From contig JAABOA010000429.1 of the NCBI GenBank assembly GCA_015680635.1, positions 1,153 through 14,227 of the forward strand: a stretch of 13,075 nt of DNA. The letters are read 5' to 3'. Source of the stretch: Lunasporangiospora selenospora. Its lineage: Eukaryota > Mortierellomycota > Mortierellomycetes > Mortierellales > Mortierellaceae. Each line of letters starts with the position of its first letter. The stretch's first letter is position 1. Of the stretch, positions 1 to 8,829 are shown piece by piece. The position numbers were made by a program, and so were the translations under genes. The notes beneath the pieces were generated by a model. The model worked only from the letters and a program-made list of their open reading frames with translations. It had not been told where the DNA came from and searched no databases.

Positions 1-368
1 GCAACTCTAGCAGCAACTACTCCTCGCGTACCGGCAACGGCACCGACTTTACTCGTGGACCCCGTAACGATGCTGGCTTTGGCATGGAGTCTGGCGATTT
101 GCACACGCAAGAGATCTCGATCCCTGCAGACATGGTCGGATGCATCATTGGCAAGGGTGGCTCCAAGATCTCCGAGATCCGTCGCCTCTCTGGCTCTCGC
201 ATCTCGATCGCAAAGGTTCCCCATGACGAGTCTGGCGAGCGCATGTTCACGATTGTTGGAACGTTGGCTTCGAACGAGAAGGCCCTTTACTTGCTCTATG
301 GCCAGCTTGAGGTTGAGAAGGACAAGCGTTTGAACATTGCCGATCGCATTGAGGAGGATCAGGAGTAA
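1..368 (+). CDS. KH-domain RNA-binding protein, C-terminal part (5' truncated by the window edge)
   Basis: The open frame enters at base 3 without a start and ends at TAA 366-368, giving 121 residues. It begins with a Ser/Asn/Gly-rich linker (about residues 1-27), followed by one complete type I KH domain. The signature loop GKGG sits in VGCIIGKGGSKISEIRRLSG, preceded by the usual EISIP strand and followed by SRISIAK and a later FTIVGT strand and helix; the protein ends soon after in an acidic tail (EEDQE). KH domains bind single-stranded C/U-rich RNA, and GxxG contacts the backbone. A last KH domain close to the C-terminus after a low-complexity linker is typical of fungal PCBP/hnRNP K-like proteins (Pbp2, Hek2, Rnc1 type), which regulate mRNA stability and localisation. 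The assignment to that group is an inference from the final domain only; the other KH domains would lie left of the window. The next gene starts 435 bases downstream in the same direction. Confidence 0.88.
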   Translation, partial: NSSSNYSSRTGNGTDFTRGPRNDAGFGMESGDLHTQEISIPADMVGCIIGKGGSKISEIRRLSGSRISIAKVPHDESGERMFTIVGTLASNEKALYLLYGQLEVEKDKRLNIADRIEEDQE

Positions 369-803
369 ATGAAAAGTAGAAGCAAAAAAAAAAAAAAGAG
401 GGCCTACCATGTCCTGACGCAGGCAATTCTTTTTCGCATATTTTTGTCATTCCTTGTGTATGTCTTGTGCGCTTTTGTCTTCCCTTTTCTCATTGCTTTC
501 TATCTCACTCTCAGCTTCTTTCCTCTCCTCCCGAATGTGAATATAAAATCATCTTTTATCAGTCTCTATCTATCAACCTCTATCTATCCATTTCTTGCCA
601 ACAGCAATGGCCAATGCATATGATGCTTGCTGGTGATTTGTCCAGACTTGTTCGTTAGTGTATGTGTGCAAGGCTGAGGAAATCGGGCTGATCGGTAGCC
701 TGCGCCACGCTAGAAAAGGATGTGGCTTTTGCTACCTTCATTTTTATAGTCTGAGAGGACAAGAGTAGACGCTTTCGCATCTCGAAGAGTTGAAAGATAC
801 AAG
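369..803. other. Intergenic: 3' flank of the KH gene and upstream region of PCC1
   Basis: A 13-base A run lies just after the KH stop, followed by T/C-rich DNA containing TCTATC-type short repeats (about 560-590), as expected for a fungal 3' UTR. Just before PCC1 there is a TTTTTATAG stretch (741-749), 55-60 bases upstream of the ATG, that could serve as a weak TATA-like element; this is a guess. The open frames here are Phe/Leu/Ser-rich translations of pyrimidine tracts and are not supported as genes. Confidence 0.5.
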
Positions 804-1683
804 ATGGCCACCGCAGCATTGAATGAGCGACTGTAAGTCCTACCCCTTCTCTTCCTCTCTTGCCCTCATTCTCTCTTCTTATTTGCTCTTGTTGTTTATG
901 AACCCGACTCGGGAGCAGGGATACAAGGATAGGATACAGATGCAGGAGAGCCGACATGGACCTAGCATTGTTACCCGACAGAGCATGGACAGGACATGGA
1001 CAGATTCCAATTGGCTTGGTCAAGGCAACAGGCAACATAAATCGATTAGCATGACCGATGGACGAGCGTGCTATTATCATTACTATGAACAACCATCTCA
1101 AGAATGAAGACCAGCAGGAGCCTGTGAATAGAGTGGAGACCAAAGATCATGAGAGCTACCTAAGCAGTGGCCCAAATATTGGAACGATCCACCAAAGCTA
1201 TTGTAATTGCCACAACCATGTGCAGCTTGATACCATTGCAGCTATCCTAACGCAATTTTCAACAAATTTTCTCGGGATATCGCTTCTTTCTCAGAACGCT
1301 CCAAGTTCCCTTCCCTTCAGCGAGGTTAGCCAAGATTGCTGCGGATGTCTTGGATGTGGATAAGGATCTGAAGCCCGAGGTATCACGGCGCGTTATTAGC
1401 ACTCAGGATTGTATCATGACCATGTGAGTAGTTGATAGGGACTGCAGGATAGCGTTACTATTTTATTTTTGATTGCAACGAAACAATTGATCCGCCTTTT
1501 CTAATCATTTACGCCCTCTCATTGATGGTCGCGTCTTTTTTATCGTTGTATAGCGATTTTGAGACAACAACACTAAAGTTGCTCCGTACGGTCGTCAACT
1601 CGTCGTTGGAGATGATCCAGATGGTGGTGAGCACCATGGGCGCCTTTGACCCAGAAGAGAATGAGACTCTTACTACAGCATAA
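804..1683 (+). CDS. PCC1: EKC/KEOPS complex subunit Pcc1 (three exons)
   Basis: Exons are 804-832, 1295-1423 and 1554-1683; introns are 833-1294 (GTAAGT...TCAG, CTAAC at 1247-1251) and 1424-1553 (GTGAGT...TAG, CTAAT at 1501). The phases (2, then 2) join perfectly to give 95 residues. The joined protein carries the full Pcc1/CTAG-family fold: an N-terminal strand LTLQVPFPSARLAKIA (residues 10-25), then DKDLKPEVSRRV (32-43), then DFETTTLKLLRTVVNSSLEM (54-73) as strand and last helix. Yeast Pcc1 is of similar length (88 residues), so the gene looks complete. Pcc1 is the dimerising subunit of KEOPS (with Kae1, Bud32, Cgi121), which transfers threonylcarbamoyl to A37 of ANN-decoding tRNAs (t6A) and has also been linked to telomere maintenance and transcription. 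The family match runs across both splice junctions, which supports the model. The first intron is long (462 bases) and exon 1 encodes only ten residues, so the start (AAGATGGCC) is the least certain part. Confidence 0.9.
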
Positions 1684-2792
1684 GCACTCCGCACACGGAC
1701 AAAAAAAAGAAAGATTGGTGGCTCCTAGATCATGGATGGCCCATCTCAAAGGAAAAGAAGAACCAGTAAAGACCAATGTATAATACAACCCTAACAACCC
1801 TAAGTGAGCCACGGCTAAATGAAAGAGGACACAGATCAAGAGAGGAAAGAAGTGCACTAGTGGCAATAGTTGCCGCTTAATCTATAAATGACTCTCGGCC
1901 AGATGTTATTAATACAGAGGAAGAGAGAGTGAGGGTGGGGGGGGGAGCAGGAGAAGGCAAGAAAAGAAAAGAAAAGAGGAGAATAAGACTCAGGGGAGTG
2001 GATCAGGAAGGTGGAGGAAAGGAGAGGATCTTTTGGTGGGGAGAAAGAGAGCAAGAAAGAGGCCGATCGGGGCCATCTCGTTTCCAGGAGCTTTCCTTTC
2101 TCTCCCTCTCCCTCTTTTTCTTTCCTTTTCTTTAGGGTAACAGTGCAGTTGATCTCGTATCTTCTTTATTGGGTGATCGTCCCGGTGTGCTGGCAACTAC
2201 GGCATTTTGCTATGGGAGCGAGCTGCCTTGCTCCTAGAAAGGAGTGAGGGACATGTCCAAGATTCTTAGGGGAGGCATGGGGCAACACGGCACGACCAAA
2301 GGGACCAAAATACGCGTTACAACCAGTGAGGGGAGAGGACCCAAAGTCAGGGAGAGATAGATAGAGAGAGAGAAATAGAGAAAAGAGTATCCATGGGATA
2401 CTCGTGGAGAGCGAGCAAAAAAAGGAAGAGAAAGTGAGTGGGAGTGAGATAGGCACGGCATGGATCCAAGCATTGCAAAAGAAAGAAGGACCATCTTTTT
2501 TTTTCTTATTTTCGTTTATTTCTCTTTTTTTTTTTTTGCTGTTGTTACTCTGGGACCCTATGGTCGTCAACAGCCCTTTCGGCAAAGGCACTTCCCATCC
2601 TGGCCGCGTCTTGTTACTCTTTCCATTCCAAATCATGGAATTCGATCGAGTCCTGCCTCTCCTCTCATGTCAACATTCGCCATGTCCATTCCCATGAACA
2701 GACCCTGTCAAACCAGGGCTTCGGCCATAACAACGTGCCTGAAGAGAACCTTAATCCGATTAGAGTATCTCCACCCTACGGCTGATGCAGCC
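1684..2792. other. Long low-complexity intergenic/5' leader region upstream of gene 3
   Basis: This 1.1 kb holds the 3' flank of PCC1 and the promoter/leader of the membrane-protein gene. It contains a TATAAAT at 1883-1889, a purine-rich block (about 1915-2085) followed by a pyrimidine block (about 2090-2140), a GA-rich stretch near 2350-2440 and T runs at about 2499-2540. The frame of the downstream gene is open back to an ATG at 2460, but that extension is largely encoded by T runs (Phe-rich) and lacks any recognisable domain, so I treat it as leader. Other open frames here on both strands are translations of the same low-complexity tracts. Confidence 0.5.
1915..2140. repeat. Purine-rich then pyrimidine-rich low-complexity tract
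   Basis: The plus strand is about 85-90% G/A from roughly 1915 to 2085, including a nine-base G run with one interruption nearby and several AAAGAGA-like units. It then switches to almost pure C/T from about 2090 to 2135. Such tracts are common in promoters and 5' UTRs of filamentous fungi and may exclude nucleosomes; no function is demonstrated here. Confidence 0.6.
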
Positions 2793-4451
2793 ATGCTCTT
2801 GACTGCATGGTTATGCACGCGACGCTTTCAACCCACTCTCCTCTCTGTCCTTCTCGTCATGGTTGCCTTATCCTCCTCTTCCTCTTCATTCACAACAACA
2901 TCCTTCATCACAAGGGTTAATGCCCAGTCCATAGCTCCATCGTCTTCCTGGACGCTCAATCCCACACCCCCCAACACCCCTCCTGACCCGGAAAAGACCA
3001 TTGCCCTAATATTTTACAGTCCAGAGTCACTGGCTCCTTCCGACTTTGACCTCGATCCAGAATCCTATTTATTCGCAGACGAGAACGAAGACTTGGGTCT
3101 GTTTGATGAATCAGTCAACCTTATACCCCCAAGCTTCCCACTAGACGAGGACATTCTCCAACAGCAATACGCTCTCCCTTTTGCAACCTGCGTCCGACTC
3201 GATCAATTGTCGAGTACAGCCGAACCTCTACCCTCGTCCGAACTCGCCTCGAATGAGCTAGTCAAGGTTACTCACGGTCAGAACCCTAGCCATGTCCGTG
3301 CACGGTTCATTTCTGCCGTGGCAAGTGATCTCCATGCAGCTTTGAACCTCTACCTCGATACTTCGTGCCAAGTTTCGGCAGGATCAGCTGTCGGGTTCTG
3401 GAATAACTCTTTTTCTTTCATCTCTTCTTCGCATCCCGTCGAGAGTGGGTTCCCTAATAGCCTAGCGAGCACCCTGGCCATCCGCTGGGAGGGCTCTGCA
3501 TCCCTTGACCTTACCCCAGGCACTGTTCAGCCACAATTGTTTCTCCCTGAAGGAGCCCTACTCCCCTCGGATGGTCACGGTACGAAATCATCCAGCGAGC
3601 GCGACAAGGCCCCAGGGATGGGCATTGCCAAAGTCAGGCTTATTCTGGGGCTCGTCTCTGCACTGGCCATACTAGGGATTGTTATTGCGATCCTGGTCTT
3701 GTTCAGGATCCCAAAATACGCACTCGCCCGCACAAGCAGACGCGCAATCGATAGCAAGTACGAGACGTTCTCTCCAACCTCATTTCGGTCGTCCATGGAG
3801 CCTGAAAGCCTTGGCAAGAAGAGTGACGAGACTTTTCAGTATCGGTTCCCAGAGAATCCCTCAGGGACGGGGATCAGTGATCGCACTGCGGAAGTAGATT
3901 TCTTTTCGGGGGCTGGTGTGGGGACGGGGTCTACGCCAGGCAGCTCCCGAGTTGGCCTGAGGTACTGGCAAGATAGTCCGAGGACGGACCCAGAGCCTCA
4001 CCTAGGGCGACTGGCCTATAATCAAGAGGCGCCTTCGCCCTCGTTGACGATGCCGTCGATGGTGCTTCATGATTTCAAAAGACCTCGATCTCTGGGACAT
4101 AGTTACAGTCAGTCTCATTGGCGGTTCTACCCTGGCTCGCCACCCTTGGCTGCTTTCCCAACACCACGTCCCTACTCGACCAGTATTCTGCCGCCTCTGG
4201 CTCTTGAATCTCTCTCTCTCCCGGCCACGACAACAGAGCTCTCTGGCGGGCCTTTTACTTTACCCATTGCGCGGGCGAGGCCATTCCAGGCAAGGACAGG
4301 TCTGGGTATCAGCACGACGCACAATCGGTATTCATGCCCTCCAACTCTGACCTATTATACGCGCCATGACTGGGAGTCTCTGTACAACGTGACAGTTCAG
4401 TCATACCGGTCCGAGATGGATAGCGAGGACATTAGATCGATTGGGTTTTAG
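2793..4451 (+). CDS. Predicted single-pass (type I) membrane protein with long Ser/Pro-rich cytoplasmic tail; family unknown
   Basis: Intronless frame of 552 residues from ATG 2793 (context GCAGCCATG), ending at TAG 4449-4451. I chose this start because it places a signal peptide at the N-terminus: arginines at residues 10-11, a hydrophobic core PTLLSVLLVMVAL, and a likely cleavage site after VNA (residue 44). The frame is open upstream to ATG 2460, which would bury the signal behind 111 low-complexity residues. The ectodomain (about 45-280) has only two cysteines (C133, C192), possibly one disulfide, and an N-glycosylation sequon at NNS (204-206). A hydrophobic helix (about 281-305, ILGLVSALAILGIVIAILVL) is followed by a basic stop-transfer segment and about 245 residues rich in Ser, Pro, Thr and Arg, with possible Tyr/Ser phosphorylation sites (SKYETFSPTSF). 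Domain order resembles fungal surface sensor proteins, but I recognise no family and assign no function. It is convergent with the transporter gene. Confidence 0.8.
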   Translation: MLLTAWLCTRRFQPTLLSVLLVMVALSSSSSSFTTTSFITRVNAQSIAPSSSWTLNPTPPNTPPDPEKTIALIFYSPESLAPSDFDLDPESYLFADENEDLGLFDESVNLIPPSFPLDEDILQQQYALPFATCVRLDQLSSTAEPLPSSELASNELVKVTHGQNPSHVRARFISAVASDLHAALNLYLDTSCQVSAGSAVGFWNNSFSFISSSHPVESGFPNSLASTLAIRWEGSASLDLTPGTVQPQLFLPEGALLPSDGHGTKSSSERDKAPGMGIAKVRLILGLVSALAILGIVIAILVLFRIPKYALARTSRRAIDSKYETFSPTSFRSSMEPESLGKKSDETFQYRFPENPSGTGISDRTAEVDFFSGAGVGTGSTPGSSRVGLRYWQDSPRTDPEPHLGRLAYNQEAPSPSLTMPSMVLHDFKRPRSLGHSYSQSHWRFYPGSPPLAAFPTPRPYSTSILPPLALESLSLPATTTELSGGPFTLPIARARPFQARTGLGISTTHNRYSCPPTLTYYTRHDWESLYNVTVQSYRSEMDSEDIRSIGF

Positions 4452-4895
4452 GATTTTGTTGGTGATCATTTTGGAGGAGAAAGAGGACGAGGAGATAGGT
4501 CAGGCTATTCGTCCTTTTTGCTGAGATCTAGTCAAGTTGTGCATCACTATGCAACATGTTGGACTCGAGAGCGAAAGAGTCAAGCAAGATTTATTATATT
4601 TTTTTTAAATATGCTATCTTTTTTTTTTTTTGCCGTTGCCACTTTGGCAATATTTATTCCCTGCCTTTTAGTTCTCTTTTTGTACAATCTTTGGCATGGG
4701 GATGATAGGAGTGGTGGCAGAGAGGAGAGAAAGGAGAAGAATGAGGAGGGAGAGGAAGATGGAAAACTAACTAGCAAACAGCGCGGTAATGTAAAAAGAG
4801 ATGGCAATTAAAAATAAGAGATTGAGAAACACTTTCCTCTTCTCATTATCTCTGAGGGACCTGAAAAAAAAAGGGGGGATCTGTCTAATCTCCAC
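4452..4895. other. Convergent intergenic region (3' flanks of two genes)
   Basis: Both neighbouring genes end here, from opposite strands. The region contains T runs (about 4597-4607 and 4619-4632), a purine-rich block (about 4700-4770) and A-rich DNA at 4806-4817. These are compatible with polyadenylation signals on either strand, but I cannot place a cleavage site. No gene is seen. Confidence 0.5.
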
Positions 4896-7697
4896 CTAAT
4901 CGGTGGTATCGCCTTTATGATGTCGCCCAAGGATTTCATAGTCGCCTGATCCATGTATCTTTTGTTGCATTTTCCGGATCTTGTAGTAGTTCTAATAAAA
5001 TAAAGGCCAAAATACAAAGAAAAGTGTGGATAAGTCCTCTCGTTCATGTCCTGTCAAACTATTCTATCAAGTTCAAAAGCCTCCTCTTTGCTATTCAAAC
5101 TTACGTAGGCCATGATGCCAGAAATCGAGACAAGCAACCTATTAAATGCGGAGCAAAATATCTTGAAATGTTAGCGACACTGGTATAACCCCTCCTTCTC
5201 CTTCTCCTCCTCCTCCTCTCTCCCTCATATTCATCTACTTACCCCATAAAGTTGGTAAACGTCAGTCGGTCACCAAAAATGACACAACTCAAAGAAATAA
5301 TCACAATCTCCTTGCTAATCCCTGCCACCGAAAGCGTGACCGTGCCCGTGCTCTTGATCAACTTGAATTCAGCAACTGTCATTGCAAACGCCAACAACCC
5401 TCCTCCAGCAGCCATCATCAAGGTCGCCATACCCGCTCCAAAGTCAACAAAGAATTCCGACGACGTAAACTGAACAAAGGGGTCCTCGATCGCGAGCGAT
5501 AGGATCGACATCAACGCAAACATAATGGGGCTGATATAGTACAAGGTCGCCACAGGGTTATCCATTCCGAGCTGATCCTTTTGCAACAGCACCTGAGTCA
5601 AGGACCACCGCAGACCAGACATGATGGATGCACACAAGACCAACACGAATCCTGTCATATCAAACTGGGCTTCGCCCTCGACGGTCAAGAACACTCCAAA
5701 GACGATAACGGCGATAATGAGAATCAAACTCATCTTGGGCTTTTCCAGACGGAAAAAGAATGCAAACACGAGCACCCAAATCGGTGTACTTGATTTGATC
5801 TGTGCATATGTGTGTGTGTGTGTAGGAGATGGGTGGCAATGGTTCACAGTTGCTATTAGAAACAACCACACTACATATTTTCTCCTTGTAACATCACAAG
5901 TCGAGCAAGCTCTTCGAGTTTGTGTACTCACCATGGTATAGAATGACAGAGTAATATACATGAGCGAGGCGTTTGCCATACAAATTTCCAATGCTGCTGC
6001 AACTGCACAAGGTACCTGGAGAGAGAGAAAGGAATCAATCAATCAATAAAAAGCGTTAGCGAGATAAAGGTTCAGTATGCATAGAACTACATCCCCCTGC
6101 TCCTTTTCATGCATGATCCTTGATCAACAAGACGCCTTCTCTTTGGTGAAAGCAGAGAAGCTCGGATTAAACTCCAGACACGGTGTCGGTGTCAAAAGTC
6201 TGGTTCTCCTGAGGCGAGTTCATCACAAATATCTCTAGAATGTTTGCTGGTCACTCTTGACAAGAGTCGAACGTGCGCAAGGATGCCTATGACTTAAGGC
6301 GGGAGGGAGGATCTATCTCGACATTGCTTCGTCTTTTTTTTTGTTGTATTCGAGGTGCAATCTCTGGTTTGTGAGGGGTGTTTTTTTGCCTTTTGGTGAA
6401 ATGTATGTGTGCGTGTGTGCGTTTTCCTTGTCCCTGATCCAGCAGTGTGGGTGGTATCCTGACTGATTTATGTCGCCTCCACCAAAAGACTTGAAAAGAA
6501 ATGAAGCACTTACGACTTGGGTCACATAACTATGAATCGTCAATCGACCCCCTTTCCCCGATCGAGTCGCGTCAAAAATATGGGGAAAGAAATGCATAAG
6601 ACAGGCCGTGATCACATAATGAAGTCCTGCATGGATAGATGACACAAAGAGTGGCATGTTGAAGTTCCAGTTGTCCTTGCCCATCAATGTCTATTATAAG
6701 AAGAGAGAAAGAAGGGGAAAAAGGAATGCGGAACGAATCAGCACAAGAAAAGTAATATTTTTTTTATGTCCCCGCCCATGGTCTTTGTTACACGACCACC
6801 AAAAGAAAAAGTATCCATCCGCCCACTCGATTTGCCCCCTCTTCCCCCAAATTTGGAGGCTGTCCTCCTGCTCTCAACCAGCCTTCCCGTCTCTTGCTTG
6901 TACGTCCAAACAATAATAAAAGGGAAAAAAGCGCACAAGGGTAACAGGAACTCTAAAAAAAATCGAGATAATGCTGCGGCTCCTTTTTCATATTTTTTTT
7001 CTCTTACCTTATTGTAGATGGACAGAGCTGTACTGAAAAAATACCAGGTGGCAATATAGGTCAAGTTGGAAGCAATGTTTTGTGCCATCCGTTTCCTTGG
7101 CATCATGATCTGAGGCATCGACGACGTACTCCGTCCAATATTAATAAACACGCTCGGCGAAGAATCCTTGCCATTGTTATTGCCACTGCCATTGTTGTTG
7201 CCTGGCCCATATCCTCCACTGATGGGACTTGTCATCCCCGCCATTGTCGCTTCACTTTGACTCTTGGAATGTCCATGGTGACTACCATTCCTGGAGTGAT
7301 CTCCTGTCCCTGTTCCTGAGCTTGCTCCACCACCAATGCCTATACTCCCATGAACAGAGCCATTGGCACTCACATTCGTCTTTAATGCCATTTTTCTGAC
7401 TGGTGGAGGTGTGGACCCTCCAATGACAGCCGCTGTGCCAGCAGTAGCGCAATTTTCATTCAGTGTCGATGATGATGATGACGACGTGGATGTGCTTGTG
7501 GGTGGGTATTTAAATGACCTGGCAGCCGAAGACGAGGGTGAAGACAAGGACGTAGTATGACGATGGTGATGCGGATAGTGCATTGTCGGCGACGACGGCC
7601 CAAAAGCCGAGGCCAGGACCGATCCTAGTGAAGTCCGCGGGGCAGTTGTGATGGTCGGAGGTGTGTTCCTTGCCGAGGAAACCGTCGTAGCCGCCAT
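4896..7697 (-). CDS. SLC35C2-like nucleotide-sugar/triose-phosphate transporter family protein (six exons)
   Basis: Exons in reading order are 7697-7008, 6690-6514, 6015-5932, 5799-5243, 5138-5105 and 4991-4896. All introns have GT..AG borders (317, 498, 132, 104 and 113 bases) and the phases agree, giving 545 residues and stop TAG 4898-4896. Residues 1-200 are low complexity (Ser, Gly, Asn, His, Thr). The transporter core follows: TM1 with WYFFSTALSIYNK (218-230), KDNWNFNMPLF, HSYVTQVVPCAVAAALEI, then MANASLMYITLSFYTM joined to IKSSTPIWVLVFAFFFRLEK across an intron, GLRWSLTQVLLQK (about 379-391), and SVAGISKE plus the last helices ending in MAYNYYKIRK. These motifs place it in the TPT/drug-metabolite transporter superfamily, closest in my judgement to SLC35C2 and its fungal relatives, which are about ten-helix proteins of the ER-Golgi system. 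The substrate cannot be read from sequence; SLC35C2 has been linked to GDP-fucose use and Notch fucosylation in animals. The N-terminal extension is unusual in length; an alternative start at M204 would remove it. Confidence 0.9.
5809..5824. repeat. (TG)n run in an intron of the transporter gene
   Basis: About eight TG units on the plus strand, that is (CA)n on the coding strand, lie about ten bases upstream of the acceptor of intron 3 (AG at 5801-5800). A purine/pyrimidine dinucleotide run occupies the place where the polypyrimidine tract would normally be. Confidence 0.75.
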
Positions 7698-8457
7698 TGA
7701 GGTTCTTGTGACACAAGATTGGGTAATTATAATTAAAAGAAAATGGGTGCTTTTGTTGTCCTCCTTGTCGCTTCAACTGCTGTTGCTGTTGTTACTTTTG
7801 TAAAGACAAAGAAAATGGCTACACCGGCAAAAATATGACGAGAGATGATGAGGCTCAGTCTTTGGTCAGCCGAGGACGAGTGGAACAGGACCACGACGAC
7901 AAGAGCGACGAGACGAGTGAGGTCGGACGATGAATAATATGCAGTTGGGGACGTGCGTCCGATGAGTGACGCTGCGTGTCTTGGTCCTTGTGATGCGGGA
8001 ATGGAGGTACTACTCTGGTTTGGTAGCAAAGTGATGGAGAGGATGAAAGAGAACGAGGAGTGGAAAGAAAAGATGAGAATGGCACATAAACGGAGAAAAA
8101 AAATAAAATAGAGAGAGCAGCGAATCCACACAACTCACAGGAGAGAGAGAGAGAAAGAGAGCGGAGGGAACACAGAGAATGCAGTGGCGGGAGGCTGTGG
8201 AGATGGAATCGAATCCAAGGATCGGCGCAGGATGGAATCGGCGCGATCAGAGGATGCTAAAGGAGCTGACTAAATGGTTAATGTGAGCGTATGGATGGAA
8301 TGGAAAGAGGATGAGATGGAGTCTGCCTTTTTTTTTTCGTGAGTCCCCTTTTTTCCTTTCTCTCTCGCAAGATAGTGGGCGCCATACGCCCTGACAAACA
8401 CCCTATCCGGTCCGAACCAATGGTTTGCGCTCCCTCATTCTCCTCACTCAGTCGCTT

Positions 8458-8507
<50 letters not shown>

Positions 8508-8829
8508 GCACGCACACGCACAAAGTATTCAGGTCCATGCGACAGCCAAACTAACCCTGATGCGCAACGCACAAATAAAAACAAGATCCCTAACTCAGTT
8601 ACTTTTTCTCAGCGTCCTGTCTCCAGTTCCGCAACAGCCCAGTCGCTCGAACTGGACAGTGCAGTCTTGCCTTGATCGCCCGCTTCCCCCAATCCATCGT
8701 TCACTCGCCCTTTCTCTTGCGATCAAGATGAATATTGTACATTTTTATCTTTTGTATGAAGCTATATCCTCTCATGCATAAAATGATCTCTCCTTTCCTG
8801 TTTACCAAAAGGAAAAGTGTGCTCTCCTC
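7698..8829. other. Intergenic: upstream region of the transporter gene and 3' flank of the kelch gene
   Basis: Both flanking genes are on the minus strand, so the left part is promoter/leader of the transporter gene and the right part is the 3' flank of the kelch protein gene. Read on the minus strand there is a CT-rich stretch (about 8141-8163) of the kind often found near fungal transcription starts. Next to it is a GTGAGT that could be the donor of a leader intron, but no acceptor can be firmly paired. A compound CT/CA microsatellite lies at 8461-8520. The hydrophobic 132-residue minus frame at 8131-7733 has no recognisable domain and is rejected as a gene. Confidence 0.5.
8461..8520. repeat. 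Compound microsatellite (CT)n(CA)n with CGCA variants
   Basis: About 13 CT units (to 8488) run directly into about nine CA units (8489 to about 8507), followed by ACGCACG-type variants to about 8522. It is intergenic, downstream of the kelch gene's stop. Repeat number is likely to vary between strains. Confidence 0.95.

Noticed and set aside
655-1143. Minus-strand open frame of 162 residues antisense to PCC1 exon 1 and intron 1
   Set aside because: It has no recognisable domain, spans a real exon and intron of the opposite strand, and is rich in residues expected from low-complexity DNA.
833-1294. snoRNA in the long first intron of PCC1
   Set aside because: I found only an imperfect C box (ATGAAGA, near 1105) and no CTGA partner at a suitable distance.
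2166-2636. Minus-strand frames of 156 and 86 residues
   Set aside because: They are Leu/Ser/Phe-rich translations of GA-rich DNA in the leader of gene 3, without start context or domains.
7733-8131. Minus-strand frame of 132 residues, hydrophobic near its N-terminus, between the transporter and kelch genes
   Set aside because: It lies in the likely promoter/leader of the transporter gene, is Phe/Ser-rich because of T/C runs, and overlaps another open frame on the same strand; no domain or family is visible.
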